DNA of 64,000 bases from Diphasiastrum complanatum (taxonomy: Eukaryota; Streptophyta; Lycopodiopsida; Lycopodiales; Lycopodiaceae), in assembly GCA_029204225.1 (NCBI GenBank), contig CM055099.1, positions 55,009,373 to 55,073,372 of the forward strand. The letters are read 5' to 3'. Below, in pieces: positions 23,223-35,216 of the stretch; position 1 is the first letter of the stretch; the number at the start of each line of letters is the position of its first letter. The notes beneath the pieces are model-generated. The model saw only the letters and a program-made list of their open reading frames with translations, did no database searches and was not told where the DNA came from. The position numbers and the translations under genes were made by a program.

Positions 23223-23984
23223 ATGGGAGGGGATACTGCCAATGGAGCACCACCTCCAAAGCGCATGAAGCTGCATATGCCATCTATTGAAGAAGCCTTT
23301 CCGCATCCAATGGACGGCGTTGCAGTGCCTGCAGTGACCATTGACGCTCTAGGCTCCAAAGGCCAGATAAAGAAAATAGAATTCACACGCATAATCACAC
23401 AAGCATTGTATTCCCTTGGCTACAACAAATCAGCTTCCCTTTTGGAAACAGAGTCCGGCATTCCCTTACACTCAGCCATAATATCACAGTTTCGGATGGA
23501 GATATTACAAGGTCTTTGGGATGAAAGTCTCAAAACGTTACACAATCTCTCTCATTTAGATCCAGAAACCCTAAAATCAGCAGCATTTCTCATTTTACAG
23601 CAAAAGTTTCTAGAACAATTACACAGAGGCGAGACAGATATGGCCTTAAAGACACTCCGCTCACAGTTGTCAAAACTGAAAATCCGCATGCAGAGGCTAC
23701 ATGAGCTGGCCAGCTGTATTATATGTCCTACTCGAGAAGATATATTGGCAAAGGTGGAGTGGCGGGGGGGTGGTGCAGAGGCAAATATGAGCCTGCTGTT
23801 GCATCTACAATCTCTATTGCCACCAGATATTATGATTCCGGAGAAGCGGTTGGAAGGTTTGATTGAGCAAGCCCTATCCGTACAACGGAAGGCTTGTATG
23901 TTTCACAACTCACTTGATCAAGCCCTAACCCTATACACCGACCATTGTTGTGGACGTGATCAGATACCAACGCAAACAATACAG
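23223..23984 (+). CDS. WDR26: WDR26 coding exon 1
   Basis: It encodes residues 1-254: a basic N-terminus, LisH (about 51-82), CTLH/CRA helices and the [14 protein letters not shown] segment that leads into the propeller. It ends ACAG|GTGCGG. The open frame continues briefly into the intron, but homologues continue with exon 2, so the splice is preferred. Confidence 0.92.
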
Positions 23985-26900
23985 GTGCGGTCTTCAGTCC
24001 CATATTTGATCAATATACCAACTTAAATTTCACTTCCCCCCCCATCCACCCCACCCCCTTCATGGTTTTAGGGTTTTCTAATTCAGTATCTTATTTGAGG
24101 TTAAATCAAAATCTTGGTCATTCGCTGCAACCTAATTGGATAAGAACGTTCTTGTGGCTATGGAGACCCAAACTAGATCTGTGCTTGCGAAGGGCACCTT
24201 AACCCCCCCCCCGGGGGCTTTAGGAGCTTTGTGCTCCATTGTAGCTCAGCCGAAGATATGGTTGTAACTTGATGTACAATGTAAACATTGTAAATAGTGA
24301 TGGTAGTGCAATTAGCTTCCCTTGCGATAATATAAAAATATCTTTGCTTTTGACGTGCATAAGAAATATGCTAAGTTAGACACTTCAACCTAATCTGAAT
24401 ATTCTGTGAACATAACTACGTCTCTATACTTAAAAGTTATGCTGAAAAGTGATAGGCAAATACTCCACTTTAAAATTGATGTGCTATGATTATATTGAAC
24501 GACTGTACATATGTGCTTGGGAATAGTTTTTTCACTTTTTGTCATATGGCGAGTGTTCAAACTTCAAAGTCTCAGTTTAGATTTGATCTGGAAAGGAAGT
24601 TTCCTAAAAAGTTTTAATGTGGAATGAATAGAGCAGAACGATTCAACTCACACTCTATTTAAATAGCGTGTGATGTGAATGGTCAGTTATGAAGTGTAAT
24701 GTAATCTGTAGAATTTCAGCAAGCATGCTAGGCACTTTAGAAGCTATTTGAAGTTGAACTCACTACGGCAGAAGTAAGATTCTTGCTGGTTAAGCAGTTG
24801 TTAAGGTAACTTGAAAGCCTGGAAGCAAAATAACTTCGGATTTCTATACAAATATTTAGGCATGCTTTTCAACATGCAAATATACCACCAAAAGCTCTTA
24901 GTCGCTCTTTCTATCAAGCTATAGCATGATTTATTTGATTCACTATTAGTGGATTTTGTCCCAAATGATGTTAAATCCAAGTTTGTGTTGCTTGACCTCA
25001 CCGTTGAAGTACCTATTATGGTCCTTTATGTAACCAGGCCCCTACTACATCGGTGACTTAGATTACTCAACTGTCCATGAGTAAATGTTGCATTCGTTTA
25101 CTCCAAACACTTAATACTTTCAACTACTTGTAGGCATCCATTAGGTTAACAATGCATTTGTCTACCTTGAGCAATTAATACATTTGACTATAAGTAATAA
25201 AGCCTCTGCATCTACGTTCCAAAATGTGAGCATCTCGGAGAGCAGAACATTATCTGGAATGCTATTATAGTTTATTTTTTAACTCTATTACAATATATAA
25301 TATATATATTATACGCATAATCTACAAAAATAAAAAATGCATCTTTGATGCTGATTTTTGTTAGTAAAACCAATTTTTTTTAGGGTCAGAAAAATGTGCA
25401 AACACATTCAAGAATGTATCAAACACTGAATACGAAAAAAGATGCTGGTTCCATTCCTATACTTTACCAGCTATCCCAAACATTGGCTTTTCGGCTATTT
25501 CACTGGCTTTCTCTTACACCGGCAATTTCTAGGGATCTAAAGTTCCTATAGCCTGGCAATTTCAAAAGCTTTTTGGCAATTTCATAGGCAATTGTACAGT
25601 GTCAACATGTCAAGCTTCATGGATGCCGATTTCATTGGCAATATCACCAACAAACTAGGGCAATATCACTGGTTTTGGACAATTTCACCAACTATACAAT
25701 GAATAGTAGCTGGTAAATCTGGTAAAAGCGGGGTCCTATAGTGCTTAAAATTTTCTCAAAAAATCACCATAAGATACCCCATGAAAAACCCTACATTTTG
25801 AACCCCCATATTGCACAAAAAGAAAAGAAAAGTGCGTTCTGGGATAAAGTCCTGAAATGTGTGTCAGAACAGAACGTGCAAAACATGCTTTATACCTTAT
25901 CCATGTTTTTGGAAAATTGACGTGGATGTCAATCTAATGCATGTTGTATGTTGTATGTTGGGCTTTCTAAAGATGAAGGTTGTGTTTGGTTATGTTCATG
26001 TACTTAATCTATCTTTTGTGCATGTATGCAAATATGGCTCTTTTTAGTATCCTCTCTAGTACTTGATCTTCACAAAATTTTGGAAGAGTTTATGTGTTAC
26101 TCATGCCCTGCTGAATATACTAACTTAAGATAGCCATTGGGGATAACACAATATTCTTGTTTATGTGCCGTCATGCTTAGGTACTAGATGCCCATGAAGA
26201 CGAAGTTTGGTTTCTGCAATTTTCTCACAATGGGAAACACCTTGCATCGGCCTCAAAAGATTGCACTGCGATCATTTGGAACGTAGGTGGTCGATGAACT
26301 TTCATCCCAAACTATTGCACGTGTATGTGAGAAATTCATAGTGTACCTAAGTTAATGCAGACCATTATAAATATTAGGGCAACCTTTCTCTAATCCTTCA
26401 GTAATTGGCGATAGTTTTTTCTTTTTTCAAAAGAATTGTAGAGTATGCAATTATTGCTATCAACTTTGTAAATGAATAAATGTATATATATCCATGACGT
26501 TTGAAGTTTCATAAGAGGATAGTACTCTTACTCAGGTTGATTTGGACATGCTCTTGGTTGCACTCAGACTTTTGGTCCTTGAAATTTGGCATGTTGCTTG
26601 ATGACTCCTTTCCGTACGTTGAGTTTGTGCTCGGAAACAATTGGACATGTTAGATTAAAAAATTGTAAAAGCTTATGATGATGAAGTATTCCAAAAAAAC
26701 TTTAGTCATTTCTACTTTGTTCATTTTCTCTCCACTTGGTCTATTGGAAAGCCCATGCATATGTGTGCCATGGTTGACGTATATAGGTCGCTCTCATGGT
26801 GTCTACATTTCATTAACCCTCCCCTCACAAAAAAAAAAAAAAGAAATTCTACAATTACCAAGGAATTTCTAGCTATTTTAAAATTTATGGGAGTTATGGA

Positions 26901-29900
26901 CATGTCATTAGCTTATACTATTGTTTTATGGTACCTATGGCCTTGTCAACTGGTGTAGATCCTATAAAATGCGTGGAAATGACATCGGGTCGATTAGTCA
27001 TTTGTAAGGCAAATTGTACAATTAATGATTGAATATATCGTTTGCATGTTGAACACTTTCTCCAACTTCAATAAGTTGCTCTCTTAGATCTATCACCCGA
27101 GTAAAGTGGTTCATTACTGATTCACATGTACCCATCTTCAACGCGTGTAGCTTATTAGTCAAGAACAAGATTCAAGATTGATTAACAGTCTCGTATAAAT
27201 TGCTCAGTAGATCCCAAGCCTCCTTGGGTCTAGCACATCTCTGATGTGAGGTATAATCATATCTACAACAAACAAGTTGAGATATGATGTGCTTTTCTCC
27301 TCCGCCTCTAATACTCTCGCAACTCCCTATCTATAGTAGGAGTTATCTCAACACCTGTGATGATCTGTAGTTTGTACCATCTAGCTTGCTAGACTCTGGC
27401 AACACAACATCATTCAACCTTGCCCTTGTACTGATCTGTAACAAGTCTCAACAGCTTGATTTTCCACCAATCAGAATCTCACACAATTAGCAAACAGTTC
27501 AGGTCACTTCCTCTTCCAGCGAACAGCTTGAGATTTGAACACAACACTGATGCCAACGATTCAACAGTACGTAGCCAACTCAGAAACGCGATTTCGGTAT
27601 TGAATCGCAATTTTGTTTTTTTTTTTTTTGGGAACAATAGCTTATGGCTAACATTTTTTTAGGGGAGCAATGGTCAAACCAGCGTTTTGCCTCCTAGAAG
27701 TGCAGTAGATAGGGTTGTTTTTCATTAGCTATTTTGTTATTTGCTCTGGTCTACAGTTTGGGCTATCAACTCTATGGATGATGATCACTTTTGCAATCAT
27801 TTCACTGCAGATGTGAGTGCAATGTGCATACAGTTGGGGGCATAAATGTTGGGCCCTTACCGGTGCGCATTTGGACCCCCATTTTTATCTAGGGGGGATG
27901 CCCCCCCTGCTACTGTCACCGGGGGGGTCCAGGGGGGGTTGGGGGGATCGGGGGCAGCGCCCCCTGAAGAAATTTTTATCCTTGATAGAACCCAACATGG
28001 TTTAATGCACCTAAACTTGATCGAATTGTATCAGAAATGCTCTACAACATACATAAAAATAATGGTCTTAATTTTAATGTGATACCCATATTGGCCGTAA
28101 TAAAAAAAAATAACACGTTTTCGAGAAACGCTACCAAAATCCAGAAGTGCGTTTCTGAACGTGTTTCTAAACGCTTTTCTAGAAACGTAGTGCAACTATG
28201 GTTTTGAGCTAAGAATATTCGATCAATGAGCTATTAAGTGCTATGAATTGTGAAATAGCAAAGAATAGGAAAATCTACATACAAAACATCTAAATAGAAT
28301 CCTTTTGATAGGAAGTAGAATATTGTTTGGTTTGACCATGCTTTGAAGAGAAAGACCGTGTGTCTGAAAACTTTGATTGATCAATGTTCTGAACCTATCT
28401 GAAGATAAGGAATATCTATATGTCTAGAAATCGAAACAAAATCCTGAAGAATAAAAATCAAAATATTTCTAGTTTGATTAGAGTTACAATTTGCAATAAT
28501 TTCACTTATAGAATGTTATTATGGATCTTAAAAATTATATTACAATAGGAAACAACTAGATTTGATCACATATGTAATAGAAAAATTCTAACGTGAAATG
28601 TAAATATACATTTTTGACAAACTTAACTTCGCAATAAGTTTTCATCTAAAGCTTCGTTTGATGTGAAACTTAGTTTATTATTCTAGCTTCACTCTTGTGC
28701 CTTTACTATTCTAGCTTCGGTCTTGTGCCCTTATGCTTGATAAAACTTCTGTCACGAAAAATTAGGAAGATTACGAATTTATCCAAAATTAAGAAATTAG
28801 GGTTCTAGAATCGATGTTGCAAAAATGGCTAGCATTGAAAATGATGGCTTGATGGGGGCTTGGCTACTAGGAAACCAATAAATAAAAAGGTTATGGCAAA
28901 ACATTGCATATAGGTAGGTCTAGAGGAAGCAAACAATCAGAGAAAATTTCTAGAGAGATAAAACAACTAGAGAGAGCGGCTAGAAAAAAGAAAAATCAAA
29001 AGAAATTGGTGCTTTCCCATTTGCTTAGGAAAGTGCCTTGATGCCTAGTTATGAACACAATGACATAAAGCATAAAGTGATTACAATTGATGAACAATAA
29101 ACATTTCCTTCAAAGATTACTAAAATTACCAAAGTTCCAGGTGTCGTGGTACGGCATGGGTGCCGTGGGTGCCGTACAGGTGCCGTGGACCCACGACACC
29201 TTTTTTTTTGTGAATTTTTTTTAAAGTCATTTTTTAAGCAAAAAAACCAAAAAAAAAAAAAAAAACAGGTGCCGTGGTATGGCACCTGGACCCCACGACA
29301 CTTGTGCCGTGGGGTACTTTGACAACAAGATACAAGTTCTACTAGCAATGCAGTCTAAGGTCTTCCACTTAGCTGTCAAATGAGTGTCTTAATCCCTATT
29401 TAGAGTCTTTTGGGGGACCGAAAAGGAACCTTTTAGGAAACCCTCATTCATGATTTGAATAGTAAGGGAGGTAACACTTTTGGGGAGAAATATTGTGCCG
29501 AACTGCTAGGTGACCTTAAATGTATGTCCTTAAGTATTGTATGCCTCGCCTTTGATTTTTTCTCCTGTTAACAGTTGAAGATTGCACGCCTCCTTTTCTA
29601 CGTTGAGTACTCCTAGTCATAGAATCAATATAAATTTTGCTTGCCATACTTAAAATTTAGAATTTGACTCTTGTAGTTCTTAGTTTTAAGCATATTCACA
29701 ACAGATCAATAGCTAAGCTAAGAAAGCAACACATAAGCAAGAACTAACCCTAGAAAGCGGCAAAGAGAACGCTTAACGAGACTAAAGAGAGAGATCAATA
29801 ACAACTTTGAAATGAATGACAAGAGGCCCTACTTATACCCACAAGGAGTTATGCAACATCATGCAAAATGGGCAGCAAGATGGGTGCTAGACACTCGGTT

Positions 29901-32900
29901 GGGTGGGCGCCAATCCTCCTCCAATCAATGACCTAAAACATGTAAAATGTAGAGTAGATCTATATGCTGAAAATCCAATCTGCAGATGTGTGCCCTCTTG
30001 GAGAAAAATGCTGATGAAAAAGTGCTGAAACTTTCTCCAAATATGGCAATGGAAAATGTCGGAACTAACTTGCCTTTTTTTTTAAAATTGGTAGCTAAGT
30101 TTAGCCGAAGTGCTTCGGCTAAAGATCCGCCAAGAAAAGTGCTCTAATACAAAGTTACAAATGGATTCACAACTGATCAATAGCTAAGCTAAGAAGCAGC
30201 ACATATAAGCAAGAACTAACCCTAGAAAGCGGCAAAGAGAATGCTTAAGGAGATTAAAGAGAGAGAGATCAATATCGTTAGCTATGAAATGAATGGCAAT
30301 AAGTCCTAGTTATACCCACAAGGAGACCCTAAAATGGAACCTTCATGGAGCCTTCTAGAGGATAAGATAATGTTAGTGAACCTAATCAAAATGAATAAGG
30401 AGGGATAATAATGCACCCTCCTACAAGAGGGCCCCCACTCCAATATCATATGGCCAAGTGCCTAATTAATGAATAAATGGGGCCAAAGGCCAGTACATGA
30501 ATAAATAGGGCCCACGGGCCTGCTTATGCATAACAATAAAGTAATAAAGAACGATACGCGGAATGTAATGAGCTGAGTCCGTAACTTTCTTGTATAAGTA
30601 GTGTTTTACAACCCATTTGTTTTAGAGTAGTAAAATGCTCACATACATCCATCTTCTAGAAAAGGACATTACTAGATGCCTCTTAAAATTCTTCCTAAGT
30701 CGAGGGGACATTAGGATGAATCTTTAGAGCTTGCCATAAAGTGTTTGATTTTCCTCGCAAGATATTTGGTCATCCGAATGTGAGATGGCTACCTGTTCTA
30801 CCAAGAATGAACGTACTTTGGCTATTTTGCCTATTTGCGCAGAATATACTTCTAGAGTTAAGTTTAAACGGTGGGTGGACCATCATGGATTATGAGAAGA
30901 AAGTCGCTTAGTTTTGTTGCTGCTGAATGTGAAGCGTATATTTTTGCAGCTTAGCGATTTGATCTAAAACTTTGTTCAAAAGTTATTTTCTTTCCGGCTT
31001 TGAGAATATGCTGAATGTGATGCATATTTTTTTTGCAGCTAAGCAACTTACTCAAAATTTTCTTTAAAAGTGGAATTATCTTCTAGATTTTAGAATATGG
31101 AGAAATAATTTTGCTGCAATGTCCATATCTTGCACAAAGGTTGAATTAGCGTTTTTAGATTTATTCAAAATAATAATAAAAAAGCATCTACAAATGATCT
31201 AAGATTGAAAAGAAAGAATAATCCATTTTTACATGGTCTTGATGCAAGGAAAAGGAACGATAGATATCAAATGAATATTAGCAATGGATCACCATAAAAC
31301 GAGAGATGCAATGAAAATATCAGCATGCACAATAGAGACACCGACTTGGTCTTAACAACCAGCTAGTTGTATATCAAAGATAAAGGAACAAGATACAATG
31401 AAATAAACATCCCAAAAATGTTGTCTTTACAATCACTTGAAGAGAATATTTGTAGTATGAGAAGCTTACACTTACTCGAGGCATCCCGAATAAAATTTTG
31501 AAAACAGAACCTCTCCAATTGGACAACGGAAACATGTATCTTCCCAAGTCTAGTGGTAGCTGTCTGTCTCATACCAAGTATAGGGCCAGTAAAGAGCACC
31601 TCTAGATAAGTGTAGGATGATATAACCTCCAATGCTTCTGTTGTTGCTCGAAGGTGGTTGATGTGTAAAAGACCACAATATTGATCTTCAAATTGATGTG
31701 TAAAAGACCACAATATTTCCAAGTCTGTAACTTACACCACCACACTCAATAACTCTCTCCACATAGAGTGGGCAAGAGTGAACAACTCTTATTTCACCCC
31801 AATGGTGCTCCATATATGCTCTGAGATGCCTATGTCAGGTCAAAAGCAACCAAGAACTTGCTCATAAAGTGCCATCACTGCTAGAATTGTATCAGTGCAA
31901 GAAACCAAGATCACATAACCTTTAGATGAGAAGGGAACTTGGGAGAAAGTCAAAGGCTCTCTTGAATTCAACAAAACAACAATAAAGGTCTCTCTCATAT
32001 ATTTGGCTTTCTCGACGATAGCCCAAAGAGTGAAAACATGGTCTTAGTGCTTCCACAAACCGCGATTCGTCAAAGAATCGGTTGGGTCCGATTCGAATAG
32101 ATCTGGCCCAAAAAAAAAAACGGTTCTTTGATTTTGAACGATTTTTTGATTGTGACATTAATGATTCTTTGTTTTGGCTTGCCAATGTTATGATCTATAT
32201 TTAAATGTTTACCTAGTATATTGTGACGGATGTTTGATGATGGATCATGAATAAATCATAAATGTTAAGTGGAAGTTGGAGCATGCAATCTAGTTTGTGA
32301 AGTATGAAATGTGTCCATTCAACATTGTTATGTGCACTTGTGATTCTATGAATGCTGAATTGTGACATGGTTTCAGGCTTCAGCTTTCTACTAGCAATAA
32401 TGAACTTTGAAATGTATGTTTTAAATAGCAATCTAACATCTATAAGATTTTAGACACATTGTAGACATTATACATAATACATTAGATGTTTTTTAGTATT
32501 ATATCTAAAAGAATGCAAAAAAAACATTTGTTGAATCTTTTTGATTCTTTTGGAAGGGACCCGGTTCAGAACCATGATTCATGCCGATTCTGAACAGGTT
32601 GATTCTGAACCGGGTGGAAACACTACTTGGTCTGTAGTGGAATAGTGAGCTTGGAAACCTGCCTGGCCGAATGCATGTAGTTTCTTGGTCTCAGCCTTAG
32701 AACTTAACGTTGATTGAAGAATTGTGCCATATTACTTCGCAATGATATGCTCAATCATGATAGTACGAGAGTTACTTGGATTCATGGGGTCACCAATTTT
32801 TTTGAATGGGATGGATCAGGGTGTTGGGACACCAAAGACAACCGCTCCATGGAGCAAAGTGGCTAGGGTAGGTGAAAGTATGTTTGCATGGAGATGGGTG

Positions 32901-33299
32901 TGTTAGTGGGTATGGGTATTTGCGTATATAGTCCAGATATGTAGGTCCTTAAGAAGAGGGGGTGGGAGCACGAGGGATCAACTCATGCCAAAAAGCACTC
33001 ATGGAGGAACCGAAAAGAGAATTGACAATGCAAAATTTCCCTTCATGCTCTTCATAGGCACGCTTTTTATGATGGAGTGCATTATGGAGAGATCGATGGG
33101 CGATTGTAAGAAAAAGTGGTTCATGTAGGTGGGGATAGGCAACTCAGGGATGTAAGGAACAACACTCATTATCAGACCAAGGTGGCCGAAATGGACAAGA
33201 TAATGTGGATGTGCATCGACAAGGTTTATATGGGAAGGATAGTGACGTAGCAGTGTGAAGTGACGTGCTGAGAAAGTTGGCCTATGACTCCAACAATCT

Positions 33300-33381
<82 letters not shown>

Positions 33382-35216
33382 TTTATTAATGTCTTTTCCA
33401 TGCCAAAAGGCATATAAGACTAATGAAGTACATGTCAAGTGTGTGGTAACCATGGGAGCGTATAAAAAAACGTCTCCAAAATGTAATAAAGAGAAACATC
33501 TAGTGCAAACTAACTATGAGGGTGGCATGGGTAACTGCCAGAATCTGGACAACAAGCTAGGCCATTATAGATGGCTAATTAATGAGCTTTACCCAATTGC
33601 AACAATCACTCACCATAACTAGTGACAGGTCTTAGCATGTCAGATGATGTCCTGGTAACTCCCATATCATTACAATTAATGGCCCATATGCACAAACTAA
33701 TCAACATCGTGGAAGTAAACTTAGTGTGAGGTGGTCCTGGCGAAAGTCACCAGTGAGAAGAACATGCCCTTAATCCGTGAACAATATTTGTAGATCTGCA
33801 TAGGAGAGCCAATGCTTGCTTGGCAGGGAGTGCTGCTGGCAGTGCAGGCAGTGAGTTGGATGAATCTTGGTCCAATCCTGAATTTGATCAATCATAATAG
33901 GACCCTGCCTATTTAAGTTCTTGGGAAACATAGTAAATTTCTTTGCGTTTGATACCTTGTCCGACTTTGTGCATCTCAGACGATGGATCATGGGTCAACC
34001 TTCTCTCCAATCTTTTACAATTCAAGTTGAATGAATTGATTTGCATCAGGAATTGTGGTTTGGTTCTGATCAAATCATAATTCAGTGAAGTTATATGATA
34101 ATAAATGTCACGTCTGATCTTAAAGATTCACCATCAAATGCATTCAAGCGTGCTATTTCTACGATCTTGCTAAAAACTGCTGATCTTTTGTGTGCAGGTG
34201 GGAAATGATGATTTTGTGATGTTAAAGCATACCCTCACTGGACATCAGAAGCCTGTGGCCTTTGTAGCTTGGAGTCCAGATGACATCATGCTTCTGACAT
34301 GTGGTACTGAAGAAGTAGTGAGGCTGTGGAATGCCGAATCTGGAGATTGTTTACGTACATACACGAAACCAACCAGTGGCTTTACATCATGTGCATGGTT
34401 CCCGGACGGCAGAAAATTTGTTACTGGAGGAGGGGATAGATGTATTGACATGTGGGATTTAAATGGTAATGAGTTAGATTCTTGGAAGGGAGTACGGATG
34501 CCCCGTATAACTGATGTAGCTATAACTTCTGATGGGGTTAACATGGTAAGTCTTGCTGGTAATAAAGACATCAGAATTCACAACTTGAAGGAAAAGAGCG
34601 AGCATGTTATTGAAGAAGAAGGATCAATTACGTCATTGTCATTTTCAAACGATAGTAAACATTTGCTTGTGAATCTGTCCAGTCAGGAAATACATTTGTG
34701 GGATATAACTGCAAATGAAAAGCTACCATACAAGTTCAAAGGCCATCGGCAGGGGCGCTATGTCATCAGGTCTTGCTTTGGGGGGTCTGACCATGCCTTC
34801 ATTGTCAGTGGGAGTGAAGATTCACAGGTTAGTTTTTGTTTATCTAAAATTTCAAGGTAAATAATGGGGTTATACAAGGATCAATGTCCTGCTTTACCAA
34901 GTTAGAAACGAAGTTATGAATGAGCTATTTATGCAATTGTGGGACAAGCAATTTTAGGTCAATAAAGTGAAGAAATAATAGCATTTTGCAGGTATATATC
35001 TGGCATAGGGGCAATGGAGAGCTCTTAGAAGTCTTGCCAGGACATGCAGGAACAGTGAATTGTGTAAGCTGGAATCCAACAAATCCACACATGTTTGCTT
35101 CAGCTAGTGATGATTCTACTATCCGTATATGGGGTCTGAGCACAAAAGCTCCCAGAGTTAGGGCCACAGGTACCAGTAATGGAATTCACCCTTTAATAAA
35201 CGGCGTGACGAGGTAG
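23223..35216 (+). CDS. WDR26: WDR26 homologue (LisH-CTLH-WD40), 4 coding exons
   Basis: The CDS joins 23223-23984, 26181-26282, 34198-34827 and 34992-35216, giving 572 residues; the Arabidopsis homologue is about 590. All three introns are GT-AG in phase 0. Residues 51-82 form a LisH motif ([20 protein letters not shown]), followed by CTLH and CRA-like helices to about residue 215 and seven WD40 blades from residue 255 to the end ([49 protein letters not shown]). In yeast and animals the family (Gid7/WDR26) is a subunit of the CTLH/GID E3 ubiquitin ligase, and the plant protein is known to join the equivalent complex, so a cytoplasmic/nuclear scaffold and substrate-recruiting role is likely. 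All blocks are intact without stops. The start is the first ATG in frame with a basic N-terminus (PPPKRMKLH). Confidence 0.92.
23985..26180 (+). other. WDR26 intron 1
   Basis: 2.2 kb, GT...TTAG. It contains a region built from GGCAATTTCA/GGCAATATCA words (25480-25700) bounded by the inverted repeat TTTACCAGCTA (25463-25473) and TAGCTGGTAAA (25707-25717). This may be an old non-autonomous element. No coding fragment was recognised. Confidence 0.75.
26181..26282 (+). CDS. WDR26: WDR26 coding exon 2
   Basis: 34 codons giving the first WD40 blade ([20 protein letters not shown], ending AIIWN). The acceptor is GCTTAG|GTACTA and the donor AAC|GTAGGT. The exon is too short to stand out as an ORF; it was found because the WD repeat is missing between exons 1 and 3. 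Confidence 0.9.
26990..27420 (-). mobile_element. Copia gag (UBN2-type) fragment
   Basis: Minus-strand pieces read like a Copia gag N-terminus: [59 protein letters not shown] and [16 protein letters not shown]. Several frameshifts and stops separate them. Only gag is present; no LTR, protease or pol was seen nearby. It sits inside WDR26 intron 2, antisense to the gene. Confidence 0.6.
27921..27954 (+). other. G-quadruplex-capable G-rich block
   Basis: Four G runs of 7, 7, 6 and 5 separated by TCCA, TT and ATC. Just upstream are GGGGGG and CCCCCCC runs (27892-27907) that could also pair as a hairpin. It lies in WDR26 intron 2, on the coding strand. Confidence 0.7.
28112..28198. repeat. AAACG/CGTTT word array with GCAACTA end
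   Basis: The words ACGTTTTC, GAAACGC, GCGTTTCTGAACG, GTTTCTAAACGC and GAAACGTAG repeat in both orientations. The right end GCAACTATGG is the reverse complement of the left end of the element at 48806 (CCATAGTTGC). No matching left end was found. Confidence 0.4.
29130..29321. repeat. GGTGCCGTGG inverted-repeat element
   Basis: The ends CAAAGTTCC and GGTACTTTG are imperfect inverted repeats. Inside, AGGTGTCGTGG (29139-29149) pairs with CCACGACACCT (29191-29201), and GGTGCCGTGG words recur on both sides of a T-rich then A-rich centre. It can fold into a strong hairpin. No flanking 8-bp duplication was found. Confidence 0.5.
29695..30325 (-). repeat. Direct-repeat pair, TRIM-like
   Basis: Two direct repeats of about 155-160 bp (29695-29848 and 30166-30325) are roughly 90% alike and lie 317 bp apart. 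On the minus strand each carries a TATA-like GGGTATAAGTAGG or GGGTATAACTAGG, followed by pyrimidine-rich sequence, as in an LTR promoter. A terminal-repeat-in-miniature element or a segmental duplication of an LTR piece would both fit. No ORF lies between them. Confidence 0.45.
32045..32625. mobile_element. hAT-like non-autonomous element (MITE)
   Basis: The 581-bp element has termini TAGTGCTTCCAC and GTGGAAACACTA, inverted repeats with 11 of 12 bases matching. It is flanked by CATGGTCT (32037-32044) and CTTGGTCT (32626-32633), an 8-bp duplication with one mismatch. Terminal repeats of this form and 8-bp duplications are hallmarks of hAT transposons. Subterminal GATTCG/GAATCGG/GGTTC words are repeated in inverse orientation at the two ends. 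There is no transposase ORF. Confidence 0.65.
33303..33377. repeat. (AT)n(AG)n microsatellite
   Basis: About 19 AT units followed by about 18 AG units, in WDR26 intron 2. Confidence 0.95.
34198..34827 (+). CDS. WDR26: WDR26 coding exon 3
   Basis: 210 codons holding WD40 blades two to five and the start of blade six. It includes [37 protein letters not shown] and [16 protein letters not shown]. The acceptor is TGTGCAG|GTGGGA and the donor CACAG|GTTAGT. The ORF reads a few codons into the intron before a stop. Confidence 0.93.
34828..34991 (+). other. WDR26 intron 3
   Basis: 164 bp, GTTAGT...TTTGCAG. It is the only short intron of the gene. Confidence 0.9.
34992..35216 (+). CDS. WDR26: WDR26 coding exon 4 and stop
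   Basis: 74 codons plus TAG. It finishes blade six ([20 protein letters not shown]) and gives blade seven ([20 protein letters not shown], then IRIWGLS), then a short Ser/Thr/Arg tail. The same end structure is known for the plant homologue. Confidence 0.93.
   Translation, partial: VYIWHRGNGELLEVLPGHAGTVNCVSWNPTNPHMFASASDDSTIRIWGLSTKAPRVRATGTSNGIHPLINGVTR

Larger units (their letters stand above)
26283..34197 (+). other. WDR26 intron 2, 7.9 kb, transposon-filled
   Basis: GT...TGTGCAG. It carries a Copia gag fragment, a G-rich block, several inverted-repeat elements, a direct-repeat pair, an AT/AG microsatellite and otherwise featureless AT-rich sequence. All are described separately. Confidence 0.85.

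Noticed and set aside
23985-24026. Read-through of WDR26 exon 1 to a stop at 24026
   Set aside because: The family continues with a WD40 blade supplied by exon 2 and a good GT donor lies at 23985, so the extra 13 codons are intronic.
29130-29321. Full transposon claim with target duplication
   Set aside because: The ends are inverted repeats, but the flanks AAAATTAC and ACAACAAG do not match, so it is listed only as an inverted-repeat element.
33284-33622. ORF beginning with Ile-Tyr and Arg-Glu repeats
   Set aside because: Translation of the AT/AG microsatellite, with no conserved continuation.
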